Assembly (NCBI GenBank): GCA_035274465.1
Contig: DATEOF010000400.1
Span: 1 to 64,000 of the forward strand
DNA: 64,000 nt
Reading direction: 5' to 3'
Source of the DNA: JADGRF01 sp035274465
GTDB lineage: Bacteria; Myxococcota_A; Polyangia; Polyangiales; JAFGIB01
Position numbers and translations under genes: made by a program. The stretch's first letter is position 1. Every line of letters starts with the position of its first letter. The notes under the pieces are model-generated. The model was not told the origin of the DNA. It saw nothing but the letters and a program-made list of their open reading frames with translations, and did no database searches. This document shows, piece after piece, positions 50,228 through 58,631 of this stretch.

Positions 50228-50857
50228 GTGCCTGATAGCAATCCTCAGCCAGCCTCGCACACGATCCAGCGTTATTCCGAAGCCGACGTCCCGACCGAGT
50301 ACGGCACCTTCCGCATCGTCGTGTACCGCGACCTCTCGGACGCCAACGTCGAGCACTGCGCGATCATCCGCGGCGACGTACGCGGTGCGAACGACTTGCT
50401 GATCCGCGTACACAGTGAGTGCTTCACGGGCGAAGTCCTGCACTCGCTCAAGTGCGACTGCCGCGAGCAGCTGGACCAGGCGATGCGCTTCATCGCGGCG
50501 AAGGACAAGGGCGCGGTGCTGTATTTGCGGCAGGAAGGCCGCGGGATCGGGCTGGGGAACAAGATCCGCGCGTACGCGCTGCAGCAGCAGGGCGTGGATA
50601 CCGTCGATGCGAACCTGCAGCTCGGGTTCGAGGCGGATGCGCGCAAGTACCACGTCGCGAGCCAGATGCTGAGCGACCTGGGCGTGCAGTCGGTGTCGGT
50701 GCTGACGAACAACCCGGCCAAGGTCGACGCGCTGCGGGCGGACGGGGTTTCGGTGACGCGCCGGGTGCCGATGACGGTGGAGCCGAATCAGCACAATCGC
50801 GATTATCTGGATACGAAGCGCGAGCGGATGGGGCACATCATCTCCCGCCGGCGGTAG
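50228..50857 (+). CDS. ribA: GTP cyclohydrolase II
   Basis: A 209-residue RibA, converting GTP to 2,5-diamino-6-ribosylamino-4(3H)-pyrimidinone phosphate, the first step of riboflavin synthesis. Zinc ligands C65, C76 and C78 appear in ECFTGEVLHSLKCDC. The GTP-binding LRQEGRGIGLGNKIRAYALQ is intact. It is a stand-alone RibA without the RibB domain. The GTG at 50228 has GGAGA six bases upstream. Confidence 0.95.
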   Translation: MPDSNPQPASHTIQRYSEADVPTEYGTFRIVVYRDLSDANVEHCAIIRGDVRGANDLLIRVHSECFTGEVLHSLKCDCREQLDQAMRFIAAKDKGAVLYLRQEGRGIGLGNKIRAYALQQQGVDTVDANLQLGFEADARKYHVASQMLSDLGVQSVSVLTNNPAKVDALRADGVSVTRRVPMTVEPNQHNRDYLDTKRERMGHIISRRR

Positions 50858-50866
50858 GCGAGTCCG

Positions 50867-51841
50867 CTACGGATAGAGGACCGCACAGCGGACTTCGATG
50901 CTCCAGCGGTCCGGGGCGTCGGCCGCCGAGCTGGGGTCCTCGAACGCGCTGTGGAAGCTGAACGTGCAGGGTTCCTCGCTGTTGCTCGCGTCCGGGAGGC
51001 GGCCCTGCGAGCGCGCGAGCACGCCGGCCGAATCCCATTGTTTGATCAGGACGACCTCGTCGCGCGTGAGTGCGGGGTAGAAGTGCCACCGGTGTCGCGG
51101 CGCGTGGCGAGCGAAGTAGTTCTCGCCGACGCGATCCGTGTAGTGGATCTCGAACACCACCAGGTCCTCGGGCGCCACGGTCTGGGCATCGCAGAGCGCG
51201 AGCGGATGCACCGCGACGGGCGTCTCGCGGATGTTTCGCCAGACGTTGATGATCGCGAAGCGGCCCGAGTCCGCGAGGGCGCGCAGGGCGAGTGCGGGAG
51301 GGATCAGCGACTCGCCGGGGGGGAGAAACGGCCGCAACGCGTCGTTGCCGCTCGGCGGCGCGGCGAGATCTCGCAGGCGCCGAGGCGCACTGGTGAGCGT
51401 GTAGTCGCCGTGCACGATGTGCGCGGGCGGTTGCACCTCCTGTCCACCGCCGATGCGAACTCGGTGCTTCTTGCCCTGCGCGGAGCGGATGTTGTGGTCG
51501 AACGCGAACACATCCGACGCACCGGTGACCTCGCGCACCAGCTCCGCGCATTCGCCGTAATAGCGCCGCACGACCGGCTCGTGCTGCATGAAGTCCAGCG
51601 TCACATCCCGGAGCGGCTGCACGCGGCGTTCGAACCCGTTGCGCTCGAGGGTGCACGTCGCGCCAACCGCCCGCGCATCCTCGACCGGGACGCTCTGGCG
51701 CTCGATCACCAGTCCCTGCGCACCGCTGTCACTGCCGTCGCGATCGCGGCGAATCAGTACGCGACCGTTGCGGTAGAGCGACGGCTCGACCGACGCGGCG
51801 AGGTAGTTGAAGCTCCCCGTCTGACGCGGCTGCTCGGTCAT
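50867..51841 (-). CDS. CmcJ/NvfI family oxidoreductase
   Basis: A 324-residue protein with the pattern of the CmcJ/NvfI (AsaB-like) family. The visible parts are FAFDHNIRSAQGKKHRV, IVHGDYTLTSAPRRLRDL, FAIINVWRNIRETPVAVHPL, LALCDAQTV and HRWHFYPALTRDEVVLIKQW. Characterised members act in cephamycin and fungal secondary metabolism, where NvfI uses iron and 2-oxoglutarate. No biosynthetic cluster surrounds this gene. The start at 51841 was chosen (MTEQPRQ); an ATG at 51853 is also possible. It converges with ribA. Confidence 0.75.
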   Translation of the reverse strand: MTEQPRQTGSFNYLAASVEPSLYRNGRVLIRRDRDGSDSGAQGLVIERQSVPVEDARAVGATCTLERNGFERRVQPLRDVTLDFMQHEPVVRRYYGECAELVREVTGASDVFAFDHNIRSAQGKKHRVRIGGGQEVQPPAHIVHGDYTLTSAPRRLRDLAAPPSGNDALRPFLPPGESLIPPALALRALADSGRFAIINVWRNIRETPVAVHPLALCDAQTVAPEDLVVFEIHYTDRVGENYFARHAPRHRWHFYPALTRDEVVLIKQWDSAGVLARSQGRLPDASNSEEPCTFSFHSAFEDPSSAADAPDRWSIEVRCAVLYP

Positions 51842-51888
51842 GCCGCGTTCCATAGCACACAACGAACGTGAGCCGCCGTTGCACAGCC

Positions 51889-52362
51889 TCAGAGACAAGG
51901 ACAACAGTGGAACGCCGATCCGCCCGGCGTAGCCCCGAGCGATCTGCAACCCGCAGGCGGTGCAGCGTTGCCTATGTTCGGGCCGATGCCGCCGCAGGAA
52001 ACTGCGTATTCGTTGGCCTGGCACTGGTTCTGGCAGCCGTTGAGGGCGTTGGGGACGGCAGCAGGTTCGGGGCAGCGCGTCGCGTCGTCGCTCAAACAGA
52101 GACCAGTCACGCCGCCGGCAAACTCGCACTTCAAGTAGGCTGCTGCGCTCTTGCAGGAGTCCCGAGGAGCGCCGGGCCCATCCAGCCCTGAAGCACGCTG
52201 GCAATGGGCGCTGGCAGCCGGGCCGCCGGCATTACCCGCGCCGAGGGTATTGGCGTGCGCCGCGGGCTGCGAGCCGTCGTCCGTGCCGCAGCTCGCAACC
52301 CAAAGCAAGCTGACTATGCACGCCAGCCTGGAGACCTGGATGTGTGCCGAGTTGTGCCGCAT
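51889..52362 (-). CDS. Cys-rich putative lipoprotein
   Basis: A 157-residue lipoprotein (lipobox WVASC) with a Gly/Ala linker and 14 or so cysteines in the mature part, for example CKSAAAYLKCEFAG, CQNQCQANEYAVSCGG and FHCCPCL at the end. It is likely to be disulfide-rich and outside the cytoplasm. The family is not recognised. The ATG at 52362 has GGAAAGG upstream. Confidence 0.6.
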   Translation of the reverse strand: MRHNSAHIQVSRLACIVSLLWVASCGTDDGSQPAAHANTLGAGNAGGPAASAHCQRASGLDGPGAPRDSCKSAAAYLKCEFAGGVTGLCLSDDATRCPEPAAVPNALNGCQNQCQANEYAVSCGGIGPNIGNAAPPAGCRSLGATPGGSAFHCCPCL

Positions 52363-52435
52363 GCGTGGCCTTTCCGGGGTTCCCACGGGATGCTGCAACC
52401 TTCAGGCCAGTGCAGCCATCGGCGGCAGGCTCGGT

Positions 52436-54133
52436 TCAAGGTCGAGACATGAGGTTCGCCAGCTCGGCCGGTAGCGTCACGAGGTGGGCGTCGATTCGGC
52501 CTCGCAGTCTCGCGCCTGCTGTCGTGCCGACCTCGTCGAACTGGATCACTCCGTCGCCGACGAAGCCGATCATCTGGTAGCTGTCGCGGCTCATCGCGCG
52601 TACCACGACTCCCAGCGTCTCCGTGCCCTGAAGACGTACCTCGCCGGGCTCGATCGGCTGCTCGCCGATGTAGAGCTGCAAGACGATGAGGGTGCCCGCG
52701 GCTTCCTGGCCCACGAGCTGGAAGCTCGGCTTGCCGTTGTCAGCTCGTCCCGCGCTCGAGAGCACCAGCGGGTACGCAGTGCGCTTGCCGTCGACCTGGA
52801 CGTCCAGGGAGCTCTGCGCTGACGGCACCAGCGCGCTCAGCTCGCGCCAGGTGGCGTCGAAGGTCGCGTGCAGCTCGCTGTTGGCGTCTTCGCGGCAAGT
52901 TCGGCTTCCCCGTTCTGGAAACGGCCAGGGTGTAGCTTCGGCGTCGAGCTCTCGCTGCAGCTGTGAGCGGCGGTTGCGGATGAAGCTCCGCATGGCATCG
53001 AGCGCTGCTGGGTCGGCGTCGGAGATCAATCGGGCGATCCGGTCGATCTCCGACTGCAGCGCTTGCTCGTGCCAGTCTTCCCGCAGCAATTTGCGCAGGG
53101 TGTCCCGGTACAGCTCGCGCGTTTCGGCCACCGCATACAGGCGGTTCGCCAGGCGGCCGACGGCGTACACGGATTCAGGGCGTCCAGCCTTGGGCAAGAA
53201 CGGGTGATCGGTGGCGTAGGCGCCGTCGGGGCCCCAGGGGAGAAACTGCAGCGGCTTGCCGGGTGGTGCGTAGACGTAGAAGTTGTTCTGGTCGCCCGAG
53301 TAGCCGTCCCAGTGACCGATCAGCGACTCGACCGCCCAGAAGCGCAGGAAGCTCGGCAGATCGAGGACGCCCTCGAGGCGCGCTCGCAGATCGGAACCGC
53401 TGCCGGCCAGTGCAGCCATCAGCGGCTGGAGCAGCTCACTCACGTTCGCATCGCCGCTGTCGACTTCGAAGTTGGCGAGGCGGTCGGAGGAGAAGTCCGC
53501 GCCGGCGTTGCCTTCCAGCAAGACGCCGCGATCGTCGCCCAGCTCGCGCTGCAGGAAGGGCTTCTTGATCGGCTCCACGATCACGTAGTGGCCCAGGTCG
53601 TGACCGTTCACGCGCACGCGCGCGAACCCGCAGCGCGGCGCGGGGACGCCCGCCGCGGCGAAGGCGGCGTAGGCCATGCACTGGTGCGTGTACGAGCGAT
53701 CCTGGAGGCTGTTGTTGAGCACCAGCGTCTTCGACTCGAACACGCGTTGCTCCGGCGCGTACTCGGCGACGTCGATGCGCAGGCTGGGGCGGTTCGCGGA
53801 CAGCGAGCCGAGGTAGCCCTTCTTGCGCAACCGCACCTTGCCGAGCTTGTGTTTGTCGAATTCGACTTGGGCGTCTACCCACGTGTACTCGAACCCCGGG
53901 TCGACGCAGCCCGAGTACAGCGAGTTGAGGCTGCGGCCTTCGTCTCGGATCGTGTCCCAATCTGACCGTTCGAGCTCGATGCGAACTTCGTGCACATCGC
54001 GCGCCGACAGGACCTCGACCGGCGGATCGGGATCGGGGGCAGGATGGTCCGGGGCTGGAGCCGCCGAGTCGCTGCACGCGCAGACCGCCCACGCGACCCA
54101 GAGACTCCCGAGCCATCGCAGACCATCGCGCAT
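52436..54133 (-). CDS. CotH kinase family lipoprotein
   Basis: A 565-residue lipoprotein (signal SLWVAWAVCAC). The CotH-like domain shows KVRLRKKGYLGSLSANRPSL, LNNSLQDRSYTHQCMAYAAF, GHYVIVEPIKKPFL, VESLIGHWDGYSGDQNNFYV and PWGPDGAYATDHPF. CotH of Bacillus phosphorylates spore coat proteins, and this atypical kinase fold is common in myxobacteria. The C-terminal 130 residues form a separate beta-rich part. An exported, lipid-anchored location is unusual for a kinase needing ATP, so activity is uncertain. Confidence 0.85.
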   Translation of the reverse strand: MRDGLRWLGSLWVAWAVCACSDSAAPAPDHPAPDPDPPVEVLSARDVHEVRIELERSDWDTIRDEGRSLNSLYSGCVDPGFEYTWVDAQVEFDKHKLGKVRLRKKGYLGSLSANRPSLRIDVAEYAPEQRVFESKTLVLNNSLQDRSYTHQCMAYAAFAAAGVPAPRCGFARVRVNGHDLGHYVIVEPIKKPFLQRELGDDRGVLLEGNAGADFSSDRLANFEVDSGDANVSELLQPLMAALAGSGSDLRARLEGVLDLPSFLRFWAVESLIGHWDGYSGDQNNFYVYAPPGKPLQFLPWGPDGAYATDHPFLPKAGRPESVYAVGRLANRLYAVAETRELYRDTLRKLLREDWHEQALQSEIDRIARLISDADPAALDAMRSFIRNRRSQLQRELDAEATPWPFPERGSRTCREDANSELHATFDATWRELSALVPSAQSSLDVQVDGKRTAYPLVLSSAGRADNGKPSFQLVGQEAAGTLIVLQLYIGEQPIEPGEVRLQGTETLGVVVRAMSRDSYQMIGFVGDGVIQFDEVGTTAGARLRGRIDAHLVTLPAELANLMSRP

Positions 54134-54253
54134 ACGCCCCGTGGTAGAGGTCGGCACTCCTCTTGCTGTTGCACAGGATCGTGTACTCCCGCCATGCCCG
54201 GGGGCGGCTGAAGTATCCCCACGTGTTCGACACGGCGGCGCAGTGCGCTGAGC

Positions 54254-54835
54254 TCAACCCGTCAGCTGAGCGAGCGCGGCTTGCGCTGCGGCCTCGAGCC
54301 GGTCTTTGCCCCAGCCGCCGCGCGCCGTGCTCGCCATGCCTTGCAACAGGACCACGAGCATGCGCGCTTGAGCCGTGGCGTCCACGTCCCGCCGAAACTC
54401 CCCGCTTCGCTGACCGCGGCCGACCAGCTCCATGAACACGCGCTCGAGCTGATCCAGGTTGTCGCGCAACGCCTCGCGCGCGACCCCCGGCCCTTGACCG
54501 GAGGTGCCCGCCGCGAGCAGGAAACAACCCCGCGGCCCGCTGCGCGAGCAGCTGCTCGAGAGCACCGAGCGCAGGACGAGCTGCAGCGCCTCGGTCGCGG
54601 TCGACGCGCTCGCGACGATCGCCTCGATGTCGGCCCTGTGCTCGTCGCGGTAGCGTTCGATGGCGCGCTCGTACAGCTTGTCCTTGTCGCCGAACGCGCC
54701 GTACAGGCTGGCTCGCGACAAGCCGGTCGCCTGCACGAGATCCTCGACCGATGCGCCTTCGTAGCCCTTTCGCCAGAAGACCTCGAGCGCACGGTCGAGC
54801 ACCTGCGTCTCATCGAACTCGCGCGGTCGGCCCAT
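54254..54835 (-). CDS. TetR family transcriptional regulator
   Basis: A 193-residue TetR-type repressor. The helix-turn-helix is in VEDLVQATGLSRASLYGAFG (about residues 26-50), followed by DKDKLYERAIERY. The ligand domain is of the TetR_C_16/AcrR kind. It starts eight bases after the SDR stop and is likely co-transcribed with it. The dyad at 55665-55688 upstream of the SDR is the probable operator. Confidence 0.93.
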   Translation of the reverse strand: MGRPREFDETQVLDRALEVFWRKGYEGASVEDLVQATGLSRASLYGAFGDKDKLYERAIERYRDEHRADIEAIVASASTATEALQLVLRSVLSSSCSRSGPRGCFLLAAGTSGQGPGVAREALRDNLDQLERVFMELVGRGQRSGEFRRDVDATAQARMLVVLLQGMASTARGGWGKDRLEAAAQAALAQLTG

Positions 54836-54843
54836 GCCCTCCA

Positions 54844-55578
54844 TTATAGCTGGCCGAAGCCCCCGTCGACGGGCAGCTCGGCCCCCGTGGTGTACGTGGC
54901 GTCGAAGCCCAAGAAGAGCGCGGCGCGCCCGACCTCCGCCGGCTCTCCGAAGCGCTTCATCGGGTTCATCAGGCGAAATCCCTCGCGACCTGCCGCGTCC
55001 ATGCCCGCCTTGTCCATGATCGGCGTCTCGACGGGTCCGGGGCTCACGGCGTTCACGCGAATCCCGCGCGGCAAGAGCTCGGTGGACAGCGTGCGCGCGA
55101 GCGACCGCAACGCGGCCTTCGAAGCGGCGTACACGCTGGTGTTCGGAAGCCCCAGCTCATCGACTGCCGAGGTGTTGAGCACGATGCCCGCGCCCCTGCG
55201 TAGCTGAGGCAAGAGCTTCTGTACGGTGAACAGGGCGCCCTTCGCGTTGATGCCGAGCGTGTCGTCGAACAGCTCGACCGTGACCTGCTCGATCGGCGCA
55301 AACTTGGCGATGCCGGCGTTGATGAACAGGAAGTCGATGCCGTCGAACTGCCGCCGTGCCTCCTGCGCGAGCACGTCGATGTCTGCCAGTGAGGACGTAT
55401 CCGACGTCAGCACGCTCGCGCCTTCGCCGAGCCGTTCCTTCGCTGCCGCCAGGGTCTTCTCGTTGCGCCCGGTGATGAGCACGCGCGCCCCCTCGGCGAT
55501 GAGCAGCTCGGCAGTGGCCAGACCGATGCCGGTCGAGCCGCCCGTAACGATCGCATTCTTTCCGCTGTACCTGGACAT
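54844..55578 (-). CDS. Short-chain dehydrogenase/reductase (SDR)
   Basis: A 244-residue classical SDR. TGGSTGIG (12-19) binds the nucleotide, with R after the second strand (ITGRN) suggesting NADP. INAGIAKFAP and the active site YAASK follow, and the C-terminus ends GAELPVDGGFGQL. It forms a unit with the TetR gene and is divergent from a quinone reductase, so it may handle a reactive carbonyl or quinone. The substrate is not shown. Confidence 0.93.
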   Translation of the reverse strand: MSRYSGKNAIVTGGSTGIGLATAELLIAEGARVLITGRNEKTLAAAKERLGEGASVLTSDTSSLADIDVLAQEARRQFDGIDFLFINAGIAKFAPIEQVTVELFDDTLGINAKGALFTVQKLLPQLRRGAGIVLNTSAVDELGLPNTSVYAASKAALRSLARTLSTELLPRGIRVNAVSPGPVETPIMDKAGMDAAGREGFRLMNPMKRFGEPAEVGRAALFLGFDATYTTGAELPVDGGFGQL

Positions 55579-55616
55579 GAAAGGTCTCCGGGCCGCGCCC
55601 CGCCGCGGCGATCTGA

Positions 55617-55640
55617 GTTTTGGAACGATCAGACCATAAT
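55617..55640. promoter_or_regulatory. Degenerate TetR-type half operator
   Basis: The sequence GTTTTGGAACGATC repeats the left half of the strong dyad at 55665. The right half (GACCATAA) is weaker. It lies 39 bases upstream of the SDR start. It may be a second binding site. Confidence 0.4.
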
Positions 55641-55664
55641 CCGGCCGGCCAGGGCGTCAAGCTG

Positions 55665-55688
55665 ATTTTGGAACGATGGTTCCGAAAT
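55665..55688. promoter_or_regulatory. Probable TetR operator
   Basis: A 24-base dyad: ATTT-x-GGAAC-N4-GTTCC-x-AAAT, perfect but for one pair. It lies between the divergent SDR and quinone reductase genes, the position of an operator controlling both. The neighbouring TetR gene is the obvious binder; that assignment is inference. Confidence 0.65.
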
Positions 55689-55766
55689 TATTCCAGGCCC
55701 CGCCGAGGCTCGAAATCTCGTAACGCTGGGTCGCGGCGTGCGTACGAGGGAGCGGAGTAGGGTCCC

Positions 55767-56474
55767 ATGCGCGTCTTCATCGTTCACGCCCACCCTGAAC
55801 CGAAGAGCTTCAACGGCGCACTGACTCAAAGTGCGATCGAGACCTTACTCGAGCAGGGGCACGAGGTGCAGGTCTCGGACCTGTATGCGATGGGCTGGAA
55901 CCCGATCTCTGATCGACGCAACTTCGTGACTGTCGCCGATCCAGAGACGTATCGACAACAGACCGAGGAAGCACACGCTGCGGCCCACGACGGCTTCTCG
56001 CCGGACGTTCAGGCCGAGATGGACAAGTTGTTCTGGTGCGACGCGCTGGTGATGCAGTTTCCGCTGTGGTGGTTCGGGCTGCCTGCCATGCTCAAGGGCT
56101 GGGTGGATCGGGTGTTCGCGTCTGGCGGACGCGTCTACGGGGGTGGCAAGTGGTACGACCGGGGCGTGTTCGTGGGCAAACGCGCCATGTGCTCGGTGAC
56201 CATCGGTGGACCATCCTCGCTCTACTCTGATCGCGGGCTGAACGGCCCCCTCGCCACCATTCTCTTCCCGATCCAGCACGGCATGTTGAGCTTCACCGGC
56301 TTTCAAGTCGTGGAGCCATTTGTCGTGCACGCCCCGGCTCGCATGAGCGCTGTCACTCGCGCCGCCGAGCTCGAACGCTACCGCGTGCATGTCGTCGGGC
56401 TCGACTCGGCTCCAACCATCTCGTTTCCGAAGCTCGAGGAGTACGATGCGCACTACCAGTTGATCGAACGATAG
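55767..56474 (+). CDS. NAD(P)H dehydrogenase (quinone), flavodoxin-like fold
   Basis: A 235-residue flavoprotein of the NQO1/MdaB-like family. The FMN/FAD-binding start MRVFIVHAHPEPKSFNGALT, the FPLWWFGLPAMLKGWVDRVF segment and the GGxxxxY loop are clear. It reduces quinones or similar electrophiles by two electrons. It is divergent from the SDR-TetR unit and shares its operator region, suggesting induction by a quinone-like compound. Confidence 0.92.
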   Translation: MRVFIVHAHPEPKSFNGALTQSAIETLLEQGHEVQVSDLYAMGWNPISDRRNFVTVADPETYRQQTEEAHAAAHDGFSPDVQAEMDKLFWCDALVMQFPLWWFGLPAMLKGWVDRVFASGGRVYGGGKWYDRGVFVGKRAMCSVTIGGPSSLYSDRGLNGPLATILFPIQHGMLSFTGFQVVEPFVVHAPARMSAVTRAAELERYRVHVVGLDSAPTISFPKLEEYDAHYQLIER

Positions 56475-56504
56475 ACACGCCGGCAGAGTAGCCTTGGCGA
56501 GGGG

Positions 56505-56879
56505 TTAGGCCTCGCTGCTGCGGCGAATGCCTTCCTCGAGCGCGAAGAACTGTGGATTCCGCGCTGCCATCGGGCCGCGAAGCTTGTCGATCTCCGCTTC
56601 TGGCGCATGGACCTCGAACCTGACGATCTTCGAGATCTTCAGCGCTTGGCCAATCAATTCAGCAACGTTCTGACTATGTGCGAGCAGAGCGGCGGCGTCC
56701 ACGTATCCCTCGCGGCAGTGGGCGAGGTTGCCGCTGAAAGAGAAGGCGTAGTGCATGCAACCCGGCTCCGTGCGCGTCCTGGCGACGAGCTTCAGCGCCA
56801 GAGCTTTGAAAGCGTCAAGTTGCCCGTCTTGGATCTCGAAGTACGGTACCAAGGTGCAGCAAGTATCGAGCGTAAACAT
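56505..56879 (-). CDS. Antibiotic biosynthesis monooxygenase-domain protein
   Basis: A 124-residue protein with the ABM/dimeric alpha-beta barrel pattern: LVPYFEIQDGQLDAFKALAL, TRTEPGCMHYAFSFSGN, REGYVDAAALLAHSQNV. Such small proteins act as cofactor-free monooxygenases or remain unassigned. It converges with the quinone reductase gene, 30 bases away. Confidence 0.75.
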   Translation of the reverse strand: MFTLDTCCTLVPYFEIQDGQLDAFKALALKLVARTRTEPGCMHYAFSFSGNLAHCREGYVDAAALLAHSQNVAELIGQALKISKIVRFEVHAPEAEIDKLRGPMAARNPQFFALEEGIRRSSEA

Positions 56880-57233
56880 TCATGCCTCCTGTGGTTCTCA
56901 CGGGCGATGTGACCGACCAATTCTATCGCCGTCAAGGCGTGACGGCGGTCGAGGAGGGCTTACAGAGAAGCATGCGCGCCGTTGACACCGGGCATGCAAC
57001 TTCGGGGACGTTCGATCGAGGGCTTTGCAAGGTTCCTTGTATACATGAATCACTGCAGCGACTCGAGGATATCAGCGGCCGTCATCGGGCCGGGCGCTGG
57101 AAAAGCGAACCGTCCGCGAGACCGGATTTGCCTGTGGTGAGTTGGGGGATTTCGACGATGAAGACCAGGTCGCGGCTGCCGAGGCTTTCGTATGCAAGGG
57201 AGCATGGAGAACGCAAGCAAACGCCGGAGCGAT
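56880..57233. other. 354-base region without a clear gene; possible decayed coding sequence
   Basis: No complete gene is supported here. On the - strand, about 57110-57200 reads SRDLVFIVEIPQLTTGKSG in one frame, and 57050-57110 reads RFAFPAPGPMTAADILESLQ then a stop in another. Both look protein-like. They may be two parts of a frameshifted small gene. The + strand frame across the region is not convincing. No structure or repeat was seen in the rest. Confidence 0.3.
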
Positions 57234-57809
57234 TCAACCAGCCTCGAACTCCGCCGTGAGCAAGAGCCACTCGACACAGTTGCCGTTGGAGATCAACACG
57301 AACCTGAATGTGACGCCGTCGCCGTTGATATAGGCGTCGGCCGCGGGTTGCGCGCGGGCATTCGCGCTCACGAGTGGCAACGCCCAGTGGGGAAGTGCAG
57401 GGATCGCGGAGATGCTCGGTACGAGGCCTGAAGCGTACTGGAGCTCGCGCTGTAGCGTCGCATCCGCTCGCACACAACGGACCAAGCTGTCGAACTCTTC
57501 GGACGTACTCGCAGTACCGCGGCATTCATCGACCCGCGCGGTACTTCGGAATTGAAATTCGCGGCAAACGAGTGGGCTCAGCGCGGCTAGCTCGCCGTCA
57601 CGAAATGCTGTCAGGAAATTCGCGGCGAGTCCGGCTGGGTCAACGGCCTTTGGTGCCGCGGCTTCCTTCTGCTCGCCGCCGGATTGTGCGACTGGGCGCG
57701 CGTGATTTGGTGCTGATGATAAGGATACCGGTGATGGTTTGGATGCACCGCAACCGGTCGCCAAAAGCGCCAAAAGAATCAAACGTACCTGGCTGCGCAG
57801 CGCGGTCAT
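57234..57809 (-). CDS. Lipoprotein of unknown function downstream of a VanY-type peptidase
   Basis: A 191-residue lipoprotein (lipobox LLATGC). A Ser/Pro/Ala linker leads to a folded part PAGLAANFLTAFRDGELAAL with cysteines in PLVCREF, DECRGT, LVRCVRAD and GNCVEWLLL. The start overlaps the peptidase stop by four bases (ATGA), so the two are co-translated. The family is not recognised. A protective or accessory role toward the peptidase is possible. Confidence 0.65.
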   Translation of the reverse strand: MTALRSQVRLILLALLATGCGASKPSPVSLSSAPNHARPVAQSGGEQKEAAAPKAVDPAGLAANFLTAFRDGELAALSPLVCREFQFRSTARVDECRGTASTSEEFDSLVRCVRADATLQRELQYASGLVPSISAIPALPHWALPLVSANARAQPAADAYINGDGVTFRFVLISNGNCVEWLLLTAEFEAG

Positions 57810-58447
57810 CGTTTCACGTTGTACGACCAGTGCCAGGGCTCGTCCGAGTATGGATTGAATCCGAAGTCCGCCGCATTGTCTCTGACCCAAATATACGCGG
57901 GCATTCCGTTGAAGTTGCCTGCCTTGGCATTTTCACTCGTATTCGCGAGCCCGAGGTTCAGATCGATCGCACGACCCGTAATGTGCTCGCTGCGCCCCTG
58001 CGCGACCCAGGTCGAGGCTTGTTCCTTGGTTCCGTACTTCGTGACAGCGTCGGCAGCCAGCTGCGCCTGGTACACCGCGCTGCGATACGCCGACGTGAGC
58101 ACGAAAAGATCCGCGCGAAAGCCAGTTGCGAGTGCGCGGGCACGCAACGCGCGAAACGCGTCCAGAGTCGGCTTCGTCAGCTGGAACACGCGATCTTTGC
58201 CCACGGGCGGTTCTCCGCGCTCGTTCACGCTCACCAGCGCGCCCGGACCTGGATCCACGCGGTCCTTGATTGGAATGCGACCCGCGGGTCGAGGAGGACC
58301 AAGCGTCGAACCTGGTGCAGGTTTATCACCGGGCATCGGCGAATGATGCTGCAACTCGTTGGGACCCCTGAGGTTGCTCGGCCAGTGGCCATCGCCGCTC
58401 GATTGATCGGGAGAAGCCGGAGTGTTCGGTATGCGTGGGTCGGCCAT
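57806..58447 (-). CDS. VanY-type D-alanyl-D-alanine carboxypeptidase domain protein
   Basis: A 213-residue M15B peptidase. The zinc motif SEHITGRAIDLNLG gives H155 and D162, and DEPWHWSYN gives E203 and H206. LTSAYRS is the conserved upstream strand. It should cleave D-Ala or similar ends of peptidoglycan peptides. The N-terminal 80 residues are Pro/Gly-rich and disordered, and no signal peptide is visible, odd for a cell-wall enzyme. It overlaps the lipoprotein gene. Confidence 0.88.
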   Translation of the reverse strand: MADPRIPNTPASPDQSSGDGHWPSNLRGPNELQHHSPMPGDKPAPGSTLGPPRPAGRIPIKDRVDPGPGALVSVNERGEPPVGKDRVFQLTKPTLDAFRALRARALATGFRADLFVLTSAYRSAVYQAQLAADAVTKYGTKEQASTWVAQGRSEHITGRAIDLNLGLANTSENAKAGNFNGMPAYIWVRDNAADFGFNPYSDEPWHWSYNVKR

Positions 58448-58631
58448 CGCGTTCGACTAACCCAGCCACCGAGCACATGCAACGCTTGCCTCTGCGCAAA
58501 CTTGATCGTGTGCACGGCTGCAGGAACACTTGCGCGGTCCAGCTCTCGAAAGCGAGCCTCGACGCGAGTGACCATGCAGGGTTTTAGCGTGAGCACTGCT
58601 GCGCGCGCGAAGTTTACCGCGCATGAACCAG

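Noticed and set aside
56882..57259. 125-residue + strand frame in the gap after the ABM gene
   Set aside because: Mixed composition, no motif, no good ribosome-binding site. The - strand of the same region looks more protein-like.
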